From Marinobacter confluentis (GTDB taxonomy: Bacteria > Pseudomonadota > Gammaproteobacteria > Pseudomonadales > Oleiphilaceae): a stretch of 64,000 nucleotides of DNA. The notes under the pieces were generated by a model. That model saw only the letters and a program-made list of their open reading frames with translations, had not been told where the DNA came from and made no database searches. The translations under genes were made by a program, and so were the position numbers. Location of the stretch: NCBI RefSeq assembly GCF_004785685.1, contig NZ_SRPF01000002.1, forward strand, positions 1 through 64,000, given 5' to 3'. This document shows, one piece after another, positions 16,443 through 25,848 of the stretch (its first letter is position 1; each line of letters opens with the position of its first letter).

Positions 16443-19094
16443 ATGGAATTGAAGGAGTACCAACAAGGTGTATTGAGCAAGCTGGACCGTTACCTGACAG
16501 GGCTTCAAGAGCAGCGCGAGGAGGCCGAAGAATTTGTTGAGTTCCAGCAAAGCAAAGGCAAAACGGGGACCCTTGGCGATTACTGCCGCGAAACATGGGA
16601 TCAGCTAAATGCTGAGCGGTTACTGCCTTATCTTTACCATGGCGACCAACCGGTAGTAGCGCCACACCTGTCTCGCCATGATGGTTTGGGTCTATCAATA
16701 CCTAACATTTGCTTCAAGGTGCCGACTGGCGGCGGTAAAACGCTGCTGGCCACCGCCGCTTTAGAACGTGTGCAAACGGACTACTTCAAGCGTCAGCTTG
16801 GACTGGTTCTATGGGTGGTGCCATCTGAAGCCATCTATCGACAAACCTGGAAGCAACTAGCAAACCGCGAACATCCCTACCGACAAATGCTGGAACGCGC
16901 ATCTGGTGGACGGGTAAAGCTGTTAGAAAAAGGCGACGCTTTCACTCGCCGCGATGTGGAAGGCCAGTTGTGTGTGATGCTACTGATGCTTCCCTCTGCC
17001 GCTCGCAAGTCCAAAGAAACGCTACGCCTGTTCCGCGACAGTGGCCGTTTTACCTCTTTCTTTCCTATCGAGGATGACAGCGAGGCTAACCGCGCCCTTC
17101 TTAATAAAGTGCCAAACCTGGACCAGAACGATCTGGCTGACCTTGGGTTTGCGGAAGGGGTCGTGCCAGATTCCGTTTCAATTAAGCAAAGCTTGGGTAA
17201 TGTGCTGCGACTGGCGCGCCCGGTTGTCGTGATCGATGAGGGCCACAAGGCCTACTCCGACACCGCCCGCGATACCATCGCCGGATTCAATCCCCGCTTC
17301 ATTCTGGAGCTATCCGCCACACCGAACACCAATAGCAAACACCAGTCCAATGTCCTGGTGAACGTGCCCGGGGCGGATCTCAAAGATGAAGAAATGATCA
17401 AGCTGCCCATCAACGTGATCAACGAGGGGAAAGGTGGTTGGAAGCACACTCTGACTCTCGCCCATTCGAAACAGCAAGAATTGGAGCAAGCGGCGCTCGC
17501 CTTTCAGAATGAGTCAGGGCGCTATATACGGCCTATTGTTCTGGTGCGGGTGGAACGCACCGGTAAAGAGCAACGTGATTCCGGGATGGTTCACGCAGAG
17601 GATGCCCGGGAGTACCTGCGGGATCAGTTGGGAGTAAAGGAAGAACACATACGCCTCAAAACCTCTAGCGATGATGAGTTGGCAGACGAGGACCTCCTTT
17701 CGCCGACCTCTTCCGTGCGATTCATCATCACCAAGGACGCACTGCGTGAAGGGTGGGATTGCCCATTCGCCTACGCGCTGGCGGTGCTGTCACGCACGAC
17801 CGCGACCACCGCACTGACACAAATGATCGGACGGGTGCTGCGCCAGCCTCATGCCAAAGCTACAGGGGTCTCCGCACTGGACGAGTGTTACGTATTCACG
17901 TTCGATCAGGATGTAACGGCGGCAATTAATGGTGTGCGCAAAGGCCTGGAAGATGAGGGCATGTCAGACCTGGCCGCCAGCGTAACCTCAGTGGACCCTG
18001 GTACCGGAAAAACACGGAATATGCGCCGTGAGACCATTCAGAGGCGAAATGAGTTTGCCGGTTTGCCGCCGATCTTTCTGCCCCGCGTGCTACATCGAGA
18101 CATTAATTCGCCTGATTGCTACCGGCCTTTGGATTATGAAAGGGATGTGCTCGGTGCTTTGGATTGGGAAGCCTTGCAGTTTCTCGGCGCCGATAAAGCC
18201 ACTATGAATACCGACAAGCTCGAACGCACTGTGGCCAGGGTAACACTTGATCGAAACGCAAAGCCGGACGGGCAAACCTCATTCGCGCTTGAACAAGAAG
18301 CCGTTTACTCCGTGCCAGAGGAGGGATTGGATATCCCCTACTTGGTGCGCCAGCTCCTGGATGTAGTACCAAACCCATGGCAAGGCATGCGCCTGCTGGA
18401 GGAAACACTCACGGCCCTGAGAAACAAAGACGTGACCGAGGCTCAGATATACGCAAACCGGCTCGACTTGATTCAGGCAATGAAGGTCGACTTGCGAGAA
18501 CAAGTCAACGCAATGGCTGAAAACCTATTCCGAGACAAACTCGATAGCGGGGAGATCAGCCTGCGCCTGGTATCGTCGAATGACCCAGCCCTTAACTGGA
18601 AAATTGCCGAGACTCTTGAAATCAACGTCTCTGACGTGGACCCTTTGCTGTATCGCAAAAATGGTGACCCACTTGAAAAGAGCCTGTTCGAGAAGGTCTA
18701 TCAAAGTGAGCTTAACGATCTGGAAAAAAGCACCGCCTGGTACCTGGACGAGAGCAAGCGCATTTATTGGTGGCACCGCATTGCCGTTAACCAACGCTCC
18801 TACGGACTGCAAGGCTGGCAGCGCCATCGCGTATACCCGGACCTCCTCGCCTGCGTGCATGGCGTCGAAAACGGCAAGTTTCGGTTCTCGGTTCTTGAGA
18901 CCAAGGGCGACCACCTAAAGGGCAATGACGATACCGAGTACAAGCAAAAACTGTTCGATCTTTTCACTCGATACGCGGACGTGACAGCATCCATCGGGCA
19001 GCTTGCACTTGAGGGGCAGGACGAGCCCCTGAGCTTCCGGATGGTGATGGAGAAGGACTGGAAACAGACGTTGGTTGAGGAAGGCATACGTTAA
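16443..19094 (+). CDS. res: Type III restriction endonuclease subunit (Res)
   Basis: This 883-residue protein combines a superfamily 2 helicase-like ATPase with a C-terminal nuclease. Walker A is PTGGGKT (about 94-100), the DEAD-box equivalent is VIDEGH (about 261-266), TKDALREGWDCP is at about 429-440, and motif VI QMIGRVLRQP is at about 459-468. The C-terminal domain has YPDLLA...LETKGDHL (about 796-821), the PD-(D/E)xK core of type III nucleases. With Mod it translocates or slides along DNA and cuts near one of two inversely oriented sites. All motifs look intact. It converges with the ATPase gene downstream. Confidence 0.92.
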   Translation: MELKEYQQGVLSKLDRYLTGLQEQREEAEEFVEFQQSKGKTGTLGDYCRETWDQLNAERLLPYLYHGDQPVVAPHLSRHDGLGLSIPNICFKVPTGGGKTLLATAALERVQTDYFKRQLGLVLWVVPSEAIYRQTWKQLANREHPYRQMLERASGGRVKLLEKGDAFTRRDVEGQLCVMLLMLPSAARKSKETLRLFRDSGRFTSFFPIEDDSEANRALLNKVPNLDQNDLADLGFAEGVVPDSVSIKQSLGNVLRLARPVVVIDEGHKAYSDTARDTIAGFNPRFILELSATPNTNSKHQSNVLVNVPGADLKDEEMIKLPINVINEGKGGWKHTLTLAHSKQQELEQAALAFQNESGRYIRPIVLVRVERTGKEQRDSGMVHAEDAREYLRDQLGVKEEHIRLKTSSDDELADEDLLSPTSSVRFIITKDALREGWDCPFAYALAVLSRTTATTALTQMIGRVLRQPHAKATGVSALDECYVFTFDQDVTAAINGVRKGLEDEGMSDLAASVTSVDPGTGKTRNMRRETIQRRNEFAGLPPIFLPRVLHRDINSPDCYRPLDYERDVLGALDWEALQFLGADKATMNTDKLERTVARVTLDRNAKPDGQTSFALEQEAVYSVPEEGLDIPYLVRQLLDVVPNPWQGMRLLEETLTALRNKDVTEAQIYANRLDLIQAMKVDLREQVNAMAENLFRDKLDSGEISLRLVSSNDPALNWKIAETLEINVSDVDPLLYRKNGDPLEKSLFEKVYQSELNDLEKSTAWYLDESKRIYWWHRIAVNQRSYGLQGWQRHRVYPDLLACVHGVENGKFRFSVLETKGDHLKGNDDTEYKQKLFDLFTRYADVTASIGQLALEGQDEPLSFRMVMEKDWKQTLVEEGIR

Positions 19095-19239
19095 AACCGT
19101 TGCTGTCATTCGAGCAGCTTACGCCATTAGCCGGAGGAGGATTGGGGTTCAACCTCTTTCAGCTTCATGCCAAAAGCTCGGCAAAATCGACGGCAAATTC
19201 TTGCTCTAGAATCACCTCACGTCGCATGCTTAAGTGCCG

Positions 19240-22062
19240 TCACATTTGAGCTAGACAAGCCTCAACATAATCTAGCTCTTGGGAGAGCTCACCTGCATGA
19301 TTACGCAGATGGTTCAATTTCTGCCGAGCATCCTGCTGAACCTCAGCAGGAGCCCTGGTAAGTTGTTCGATCTTTCCAGCCTGTACGCCGATTCTCTCGT
19401 TCACGTCGCGAAGCAGCCTCTGGCACGAGGCTTGTTTTTCAGTTGGGAAAAGCTGGCACTCGAGCAAGCGGATTGCATCGTAGATTTTGATGACTTCAGC
19501 GCTGGTTTTAGAGTGTACAAAATTCAAGCTGGCCTCATCGAACGCATGATGCTCTTGATTCTGACCACCCCAGTTAACGAGGTCCTTCTTGATCAAACTG
19601 AAATGCGTGAGATCGTAGGCGATACGAGGCTCAACAAGCGCAAAGGTTTTTTCCAGACTGATCTGCAGGTAAATGTTTTTCTTAAGGTTGGATTTTCCAA
19701 ACTTAGCAGTGATCAAGACCTCGTTCTCTAAGCAATACTCAACCACCATCGACTCAAACCAAATACGGCAGTAGATCAACGCCTGCCTTACGTCATACAC
19801 CGCTAAGGCTTCCTGAATCTTCGCCTTAAACCCACCTGCGTAGTCGACAACCACGATACCTTTATTGGTATAGCTGAGTATGCAGCTGGAGTGTTGATCG
19901 GCTTGCGGATGCCTTTCTGCGATCATGCAGAAACGCTCCCAGAAGAGTCGGTCATGCGTCGTGACAACCATCTGAGTGCGCCTTAGGTACGGATCTGAAA
20001 AAAATAAGTCGATGATGTTGGATCGGTGATCACTGTCAATCGCGTTCACCACATCATCGAAAACGATTACCGGGAATTTGTTTTTCTCGGCCATCGCTAG
20101 AAGTAGCGAAAGCCCCAATGCTCGCAGATGGCCCTCACTCAGAGTAGAAAAGGCATCAAGGGACGTGCCATCAATGTTCGAGATCTTTATTCGGTACCCA
20201 TCACCAGTTTTTTCAAAACGAATGGCTTCGATACTTTCATGCTCATCATCATGGTCATTGATCGCTTTGTAGTAATCGGCAGCTTTTTCCTCAATACCAG
20301 TGATGCGTTCTTTTTCCAAAGCAAGCTTATAGTTAAGCAAGTCGCGGTATAGGTTAGCGTATTCCAGTTGCAACTGCTTAATGAACGAATTGAATCTCAC
20401 ATTACCCGCATCTTGATCTCGAAGGCCGTCTCGCTGGATCAGCAAGGCCGAAATTTTTTCACCTGCGACAGTGTGAGCGCTTTGCGAGGCTCTCTTGTCA
20501 GCAAACAGCGCCCTGACGGTTCCTTCCGTTTCCTTGAGAGTTTGTGCCTGCTCTTCGAGACGCTTGACCTGCGACTCTGCACGCTTAACCTCTTCACTTT
20601 TTCGTCTGCAAGCATTCACATAGGTTTCGACGCCTGCAGAATCAATGGTAAGCAGCTGGTTAAAGTGATGAAGCACTTGCGCCGCGCCCTCGGCTCTGTC
20701 TGTCGCTGCGTCTAAATCAGCAACGGCTGATTCGAGTTCACCCAAACTCAGGGAACAAGACACGCCTAGGCGAGTATTCCTATCGACACCTGCGATGGCA
20801 TTGGAAATTTTAGCGGACAGCCGGACGATTCGTTGGTCGTTGCGTTGCTGGGCACTTCTTAGTTCTTTCAAGATACCTAGGGACTGAAGCTCACGCCGCG
20901 CTTTCTCGAATGGGTTTTCGGCAACACTACTCAAGGGCGTGGAGCACGCGGGACAGACGTCGTCCTCTCTCGTGCTCTCGATAGCTACCAAGGCTTCATA
21001 AACAGCACTATAGTTAACAGCTGCCGCGTTGTTGAGAAACGAAGCTCCAATCTTCGATCTTCTCAAAAGTAAGCGGCTAGCGATGCGGCCCGCACGGCGA
21101 ATTCGATCCATCAAAATAGCGCTGGGAGCCTCAGCAACCTTTAGTCGCTCGGCCTTGCGGATCTTTAGTTCACCCAGTTTCGTTAGTCGCAGAAACCTGA
21201 CACGCACAGCGCCTTGCTGCGCGGAAGACAAGCCAAGATGGCCACATACCTGATTATTGATTTCGGTGACCTTTTCGGTAAGGCTTAGCCTCTCATCAAT
21301 CAACTCTTCTCTCGCCCTGGCGATGTTAGTCAGGGCCTGCGTTTGGTCTTGTTTAAGGAACGTATTGAGGCTGAAGCTTTCTGGCTTTACAAATCGTGCT
21401 AGGACTTCTTGGAATTCCTCAAGACCAAACAACGTAGCAATAACGTCATGTTCAGGGCTACCAGTATCTTTGGACCCAAGCAAGGAGAACTCTTGCAGGC
21501 GATTGCGATCAATGAAGCAGCTTGCCCAAGAGAGGCTGCGTGTGACGGGAGCATTATCCATTCCCACCAGGGAGAGGGACATCTTGGAATCCCCTCTAGC
21601 AATGTATTGTTTAACCTTGGTCTTGCGTCGATCCGCCTCTTTGATATGTCCTGTGGTGCCATATTCCAGAGCCTCACACAACGAAGACTTCCCGCCTCCG
21701 TTAGGGGCATAAAAGATATTCTTGGTCTTGCTAAACCTCAGGAAGCTTCCTTTGTCATCAGGTGCAAGCTCACCAAATCCCCTGAAGTTCTTCAGCTGCA
21801 TGTATGACAAGGGACTCAGCCCAGACGGGGCGACCCAATCAAGCTCGGGCTTTGCATCAAGCACCTTCTTGAAGCGTGAGGCGATAAGCTGATAGTCCTT
21901 CTCAAGAAGTTCATCAGCGGCCTTGGTCAAGTGATCTTTTATGTGATCAGAGTAACGGCCCTTACTCTGATTCGCTTTATAGAGGCACCAAAAGAGCGCC
22001 AAGTAGGCGTCGGACTTGCCGTCAAGATGACCTCTGGCAAAGCTCAAAAGGTACTGGCTCAT
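19240..22062 (-). CDS. Rad50/SMC-like AAA ATPase with CxxC hook
   Basis: This 940-residue ATPase has about 90 N-terminal residues of unknown fold before the ATPase, then YAPNGGGKSSL Walker A (about 119-129), coiled coil, a CPAC zinc-hook-like turn (about 368-371), more coiled coil, the signature LSEGHLRALGLSL (about 638-650), Walker B VIVFDDVVNAID (about 664-675) and the TTHDR switch (about 699). About 220 residues follow the ATPase, including EHHAF...FVHS, of unknown activity. The plan recalls RloC-like or other defence Rad50 proteins, but an anticodon-nuclease triad could not be confirmed. Its start codon and ribosome site lie within a degenerate copy of the gene at 22468-23355. It converges with res. 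Confidence 0.75.
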   Translation of the reverse strand: MSQYLLSFARGHLDGKSDAYLALFWCLYKANQSKGRYSDHIKDHLTKAADELLEKDYQLIASRFKKVLDAKPELDWVAPSGLSPLSYMQLKNFRGFGELAPDDKGSFLRFSKTKNIFYAPNGGGKSSLCEALEYGTTGHIKEADRRKTKVKQYIARGDSKMSLSLVGMDNAPVTRSLSWASCFIDRNRLQEFSLLGSKDTGSPEHDVIATLFGLEEFQEVLARFVKPESFSLNTFLKQDQTQALTNIARAREELIDERLSLTEKVTEINNQVCGHLGLSSAQQGAVRVRFLRLTKLGELKIRKAERLKVAEAPSAILMDRIRRAGRIASRLLLRRSKIGASFLNNAAAVNYSAVYEALVAIESTREDDVCPACSTPLSSVAENPFEKARRELQSLGILKELRSAQQRNDQRIVRLSAKISNAIAGVDRNTRLGVSCSLSLGELESAVADLDAATDRAEGAAQVLHHFNQLLTIDSAGVETYVNACRRKSEEVKRAESQVKRLEEQAQTLKETEGTVRALFADKRASQSAHTVAGEKISALLIQRDGLRDQDAGNVRFNSFIKQLQLEYANLYRDLLNYKLALEKERITGIEEKAADYYKAINDHDDEHESIEAIRFEKTGDGYRIKISNIDGTSLDAFSTLSEGHLRALGLSLLLAMAEKNKFPVIVFDDVVNAIDSDHRSNIIDLFFSDPYLRRTQMVVTTHDRLFWERFCMIAERHPQADQHSSCILSYTNKGIVVVDYAGGFKAKIQEALAVYDVRQALIYCRIWFESMVVEYCLENEVLITAKFGKSNLKKNIYLQISLEKTFALVEPRIAYDLTHFSLIKKDLVNWGGQNQEHHAFDEASLNFVHSKTSAEVIKIYDAIRLLECQLFPTEKQASCQRLLRDVNERIGVQAGKIEQLTRAPAEVQQDARQKLNHLRNHAGELSQELDYVEACLAQM

Positions 22063-22125
22063 CTCATCCTCGTCGTACTCAAAGATCGCATTTCAAATCC
22101 TTTTGCAGCGGTTGCATTCAAGAAA
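22055..22125 (-). pseudogene. Degenerate copy of the 3' end of the gp3-like gene
   Basis: Read on the minus strand, this stretch aligns with the 3' part of the gene at 22468-23355 (the segment near 22583-22650): AAKGF, then after a one-base loss NAIFEYDEDEMSQ, against AATKGFGNALFEYEEDEMSQ. Roughly three quarters of bases match by eye. The ATG of DEM in this copy serves as the start of the ATPase gene. It marks a duplication or recombination scar. Confidence 0.65.
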
Positions 22126-22467
22126 GTCATTTGTAGAAGGATGGATTTATTTTGCTTCCGGCAATTGACGGCTTTATAGCTGGCTCTACCTTAATACTAA
22201 CTACCGCATTCCACGATTTTGCAAAAAGTACGCTCTCCATCGATACTGCTTTCTGTCACTCTGCGCAGGGCCAAGTGTCATATTTAACAATAGCTTAGAC
22301 CAATTATGTTGGCTCTACCATCAAATCGCCGGAATTCTCTATTACCCCAATTGCGCCTCAGGGCCATAAACCGTACCCGCTTTATTACCAAGCCAGCGCT
22401 TTCCATCCAAAAAATAAACATACAAAGGCCCCGGTCAGTGGCCCATATAGAGCCACTCCGTCAAAAT
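22126..22467. other. AT-rich intergenic region
   Basis: No gene is supported here. The stretch is AT-rich compared with its flanks and lies between the end of the gp3-like gene and the degenerate copy that starts the ATPase gene. A promoter for the ATPase gene may lie here but no clear element was identified. Confidence 0.4.
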
Positions 22468-23355
22468 CTAACCAGAAGCCAGCTTGGTGAAGCTTAGATC
22501 TTTCCGCATTTTTGATATGATCGAAGAATTATCCGACGTGCCTTCACCTGCTCGAGCAGGATAAAACTCCTCAACCACCTGACTCATCTCATCTTCCTCA
22601 TACTCAAATAACGCATTACCGAATCCCTTTGTAGCCGCAGCATCCAACGCCGCCTGATCAACGCCCTCCTCTTTTACCTTCCAGGCCTTTTCCCTTGCCT
22701 CAGCCACCGCTTCCTGCAGTGAAACCCCTTCCTGGATCACCAAATCTACATAGTAGATCGGCGTCCGATGACTCTGCGTCGTGCTTTTCCCTCTCAGCTT
22801 CAATTCCAACGGCATGTATGCCAATAGACCGCCAGAGACTGCCTGGTAATAGCTCAGCCTGGCCGCAAGCGTCCGGATGCTGTTGTAACCAGTCGTGCGA
22901 AAGATGAAAGTGCCGAGATCGTCGTCGTCACCAACCTTCACGTTCAGGCGGCCATAGGGCTTGCACAGACCACCTTTGCCGAATTCACACAGAGTTGGCC
23001 CCGGGCATGGCAAAGACTGCACTCCTGATTGCGTCAGGCGCTTACAGGTGTCGCCATTGCCTACACACATAGGCCGCCCGCTTTTGCGGTCGAACATGGT
23101 GTACTCAGCCCGCAGATTCAGTTCCGCGTCGTTGAACAGCATGCGCACCGGGATGGTTCGCAATTTGCCGTTTGGCGCGTCCTTTCTCAGTTCCTCGTCT
23201 ATGGGGTGAGGTACCCAGCCATCCTTTTCCTGGATCTGGGAGGTGATGGTGAATTGATCGTCTTTCTGCGGTAGCCGGACGCCATTCTTTTCAACGACCC
23301 GACCTATGCTGATACGCCCCAACACGGGAGGCGTGATGGCTAAACCTTTAATCAT
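22468..23355 (-). CDS. Cys-rich gp3-like phage/ICE protein ("hydrolase or metal-binding")
   Basis: This 295-residue protein belongs to a family usually named hydrolase or metal-binding protein, related to phage gp3-like recombination directionality factors. The N-terminus MIKGLAITPPVLGRISIGR is characteristic. A cysteine cluster (CVGNGDTC ... LPCPGPTLC ... GGLC, about 92-132) probably binds metal. The C-terminal third is acidic and alanine-rich. Start 23355 is chosen because AGGAG lies 7 bases upstream. It is followed in the same direction only by the ATPase; upstream are YqaJ, DUF932 and a glycine-zipper gene, a set seen in integrative elements and plasmids. Its actual activity is not proven. 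Confidence 0.7.
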   Translation of the reverse strand: MIKGLAITPPVLGRISIGRVVEKNGVRLPQKDDQFTITSQIQEKDGWVPHPIDEELRKDAPNGKLRTIPVRMLFNDAELNLRAEYTMFDRKSGRPMCVGNGDTCKRLTQSGVQSLPCPGPTLCEFGKGGLCKPYGRLNVKVGDDDDLGTFIFRTTGYNSIRTLAARLSYYQAVSGGLLAYMPLELKLRGKSTTQSHRTPIYYVDLVIQEGVSLQEAVAEAREKAWKVKEEGVDQAALDAAATKGFGNALFEYEEDEMSQVVEEFYPARAGEGTSDNSSIISKMRKDLSFTKLASG

Positions 23356-23415
23356 GATCAATCTCCTGTAAAAAGGACCACGGGGCACTCGTCACGCCCG
23401 CTTGGCCAATGGGGT

Positions 23416-24420
23416 TTATGCTTGAATGAGGAATCGACGGCTTCCTGGCTTCGTCAGTGGGTATTGATCCAGTAGGTCTGGCTGATCCTTCAGGAGCTGC
23501 TTTACGTTGAGCCCCACGGAATCCTTGCTGCGTTTCCAGCTCACGCTGCCACTTAGAAAGGTTGCCTTTGAGGCTTCGCCCATCTGGCTCTCGATTCGCT
23601 GTTTCAGGTGGGATTCGGTAGAGCTGAGGACTTCCATTTCCTTGCGGATTGCCAACAATTCGTCGAAGGCATCGGACAGCTCCTTGCTTTGGCTGAAGTC
23701 CAGGGTCTCCCCTCTGTCCACTGGGTACAGGTGGCGCAAGGCACGTTCAGCAGAATCGGTTCCATCGACCGGTGGTGGAGTATCCGTTTCCACGAAATCC
23801 CAGAATTGGCGCTCCAGCAAATACAGTGCCTCGATGAGCTCCTCATTCCGTTCAATGCGGTAGATCTTCAGCTCCTGGCCGCACAGCAGAACGCACACTC
23901 CCGCTGCCTGTTTGCCGGTGACAGCTAACTGGTGCTGCACCTGGCACTGGATGTAGTCCGGCACACCCTCTTTCCAGAGATGTGATCCGAACTCCCCTGC
24001 CGTTTTGCATTCCAGGATCTGAACGTCGTCATCGGCCACAACCGAATAATCCAGGTTGGCCAACATCCAGTGCTTTTCCGGATCTGGGTGCTGCAGGACT
24101 GCATTGACCCGGCGTACCTTCCGGCCCGTCTGCTGGCTGTACTGTTCCGCCACAATCGGTTCCAGGATATGCCCCCAGTAGACCGGTGAAGCGGGATCGT
24201 ATGAATCCGGTTTTGGTAAGCCAGCATCTCTGCCGGTCTTGACCATCCAGAGCTCCAACTGGGACTGGTAAGGGTTCATGCCCACGGCTGCAGCCGCATC
24301 GCTACTGCCAATGCCCTGCTTCCGTACCTTCAACCATTCGTCTTGGCTGAGGCCCTTGGTGGAGACAAGGCGTAATGCTGGCCGTTGTTTCTGAATTGTG
24401 TTTGCATTCATGCCCATAGT
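23416..24420 (-). CDS. YqaJ-type viral recombinase / lambda-exonuclease-family nuclease
   Basis: This 334-residue nuclease has the lambda-exonuclease fold used with single-strand annealing proteins for phage and ICE recombination. Landmarks are GIGSSDAAAAVGMNPYQS (about 37-54), the helix WGHILEPIVAEQY, and the catalytic LDYS...ILECKTAG (D near 122, ExK near 137-139). It would resect double-stranded DNA 5' to 3'. The start at 24420 follows GGAGG; longer frames lack a ribosome site. No annealing protein (Bet/RecT/Erf) gene is visible nearby, so its partner may be elsewhere or absent. A strong hairpin terminator separates it from DUF932 upstream. Confidence 0.85.
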   Translation of the reverse strand, partial: TMGMNANTIQKQRPALRLVSTKGLSQDEWLKVRKQGIGSSDAAAAVGMNPYQSQLELWMVKTGRDAGLPKPDSYDPASPVYWGHILEPIVAEQYSQQTGRKVRRVNAVLQHPDPEKHWMLANLDYSVVADDDVQILECKTAGEFGSHLWKEGVPDYIQCQVQHQLAVTGKQAAGVCVLLCGQELKIYRIERNEELIEALYLLERQFWDFVETDTPPPVDGTDSAERALRHLYPVDRGETLDFSQSKELSDAFDELLAIRKEMEVLSSTESHLKQRIESQMGEASKATFLSGSVSWKRSKDSVGLNVKQLLKDQPDLLDQYPLTKPGSRRFLIQA

Positions 24421-24434
24421 GTTTTCCTCCAGAC

Positions 24435-24474
24435 ATAAAAAAGCCCGCCAGAGCATCAGGCTCCGGCGGGCTTT
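24435..24474 (-). terminator. Rho-independent terminator after DUF932
   Basis: The arms AAAGCCCGCC.GAGC (24440-24454) and GCTC.GGCGGGCTTT (24460-24474) form a 15-bp stem with one mismatch and a 5-base loop. On the minus strand it is followed by TTTTTT. It lies only about 15 bases before the YqaJ ATG, so it either ends the DUF932 transcript or works as an attenuator for YqaJ. Confidence 0.8.
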
Positions 24475-24503
24475 ATGACGGTTTTGAGATTTGTGGGATC
24501 GGC

Positions 24504-25466
24504 TCAGGCCACCAGTGACATGGCCTGCTCTAACGCACGGTTCTTTACAGCGGCACCGGTTCCGAACCAGGCGGAATCCAGTCGGTGATCCACGGTTTTC
24601 GCCCGGCGTTGGTGATCTATGAATTCAGTAACGGCATTCAGCAGGCCGTAGGCCGTGCCTTCTGAGGATGCCAGGTTGGCACCTATGCCCTCACTTTCGA
24701 ACAGACCCAGAGCCTTCGCCATGGAGCGCTCGTTGGTTTTGCCTACGCCAGTGCCGGAATCGTCAGTGAACACCTTGAGGAAGTAGTTCCTGGCTTCGGT
24801 GGTTTTCACCTTCCGTTCGCTCAGGGTCTTCAGGCGGTACATGAAGTCATCCCAGGCGGATACGGAGATACCCAGTTGCTTCTTCACCAGGTCCGCATCA
24901 AAGGCTGTGTTGTGCTTCACCTTGACGGCATTGGCGGTGGAGCCTTTCAACGCAACCGCGAGGGTGTTGTTGCACACCACGCGGATACTGGTGAACTGAG
25001 CAGTGGTTGCCATAGTGCCGTCACACGCGGTGGCCAGTAGCACATAGGCATTAGTCTGATCGTTACCCTTGAGCATGCCGGACTGACCGGTACGAGCCAG
25101 TGCCCACACTTTTCGGCCACCTTTCAGAACACCTGCAGTTTCAAGCTCGAAACCAGATACCTCGGTCAGGTCCCTATAGAATTCCAGGATCTCTTCGGGC
25201 TGAACCACCTTGAAGCGGTTACCAACCACCGACAGCGGTGCCCGTGTATCCGAGCGGTAAAGCACTTTGGAATCTGGGTAGGACAAGATCTCGCCCAGAG
25301 TGCCGCCAGAATTAGTGACATAGCGGACCGGGCTTTCCTGAATCTGCCAGTCCAGACCGGCTTGTTTTGCCCAGACTTCCAGCGGCTGGTTCGTGGTCAG
25401 TTCATTCCCCAGGCCATGCCAAGGGGTTCGGCCAACGTAGGCCATTTGCTCGATGAGGTGAGCCAT
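24504..25466 (-). CDS. DUF932 family protein
   Basis: This 320-residue member of the DUF932 (phage/plasmid-like) family begins MAHLIEQMAYVGRTPWHGLG, and the WHGLG motif is typical. Other family signs are ALARTGQ, the TAQFTSIRVVCNNTL segment in the middle, and VKHNTAFD. Family function is unknown, though members co-occur with YqaJ exonucleases in mobile elements and are suspected of roles in DNA processing. Start 25466 is chosen because AAAGGAG lies 7 bases upstream. It sits 31 bases after the glycine-zipper gene, so the two are probably co-transcribed. Confidence 0.85.
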   Translation of the reverse strand: MAHLIEQMAYVGRTPWHGLGNELTTNQPLEVWAKQAGLDWQIQESPVRYVTNSGGTLGEILSYPDSKVLYRSDTRAPLSVVGNRFKVVQPEEILEFYRDLTEVSGFELETAGVLKGGRKVWALARTGQSGMLKGNDQTNAYVLLATACDGTMATTAQFTSIRVVCNNTLAVALKGSTANAVKVKHNTAFDADLVKKQLGISVSAWDDFMYRLKTLSERKVKTTEARNYFLKVFTDDSGTGVGKTNERSMAKALGLFESEGIGANLASSEGTAYGLLNAVTEFIDHQRRAKTVDHRLDSAWFGTGAAVKNRALEQAMSLVA

Positions 25467-25497
25467 GGTTGTTCTCCTTTGAAGTGCTCGAGGGGAA

Positions 25498-25848
25498 TTA
25501 GCGGATGTCGTCTGGGGAATCAGAGTCGACACTGAAGAAATAGCCGCAATCGAGGCAGCGGTAATTGTCGAGCACACGATCATCTAGGACATCGCCCAGA
25601 ATCACGCCAGCGGAAGCGCCGGTGGCGCCTCCCAGCAGTGCACCGATGACGGCACCACCGATACCGCCGACCGTTGCGCCGACGGGTCCGGCAACTATAC
25701 CCAGCGCGGCACCTGCTCGAGCACCGGCTGTCGCAGCAGAAAACCCGCCATAGGCGCCTGCAGACGAGCCGACCATCCCAGCGGTTTTCTTGCCGTAGTT
25801 GTTCTTGCCAATCCGGACGGACAGGCAGTTGGGGCATTTTTCATGCAT
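25498..25848 (-). CDS. Small zinc-ribbon protein with glycine-zipper core
   Basis: This 116-residue protein has CPNC at residues 5-8 and CLDC near 98-101, two half-sites of a zinc ribbon placed at opposite ends. Between them lies a 60-residue glycine/alanine-rich stretch with GxxxG spacing (GAALGIVAGPVGATVGG and GAVIGALLGGATGASAG), typical of a glycine zipper that inserts in or spans membranes. The architecture suggests a membrane-embedded hairpin with paired metal-binding ends. The start at 25848 follows AGAGGA. It is the first gene of the DUF932 transcription unit. Function unknown; membrane pore or membrane anchor roles are possible. Confidence 0.65.
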   Translation of the reverse strand: MHEKCPNCLSVRIGKNNYGKKTAGMVGSSAGAYGGFSAATAGARAGAALGIVAGPVGATVGGIGGAVIGALLGGATGASAGVILGDVLDDRVLDNYRCLDCGYFFSVDSDSPDDIR

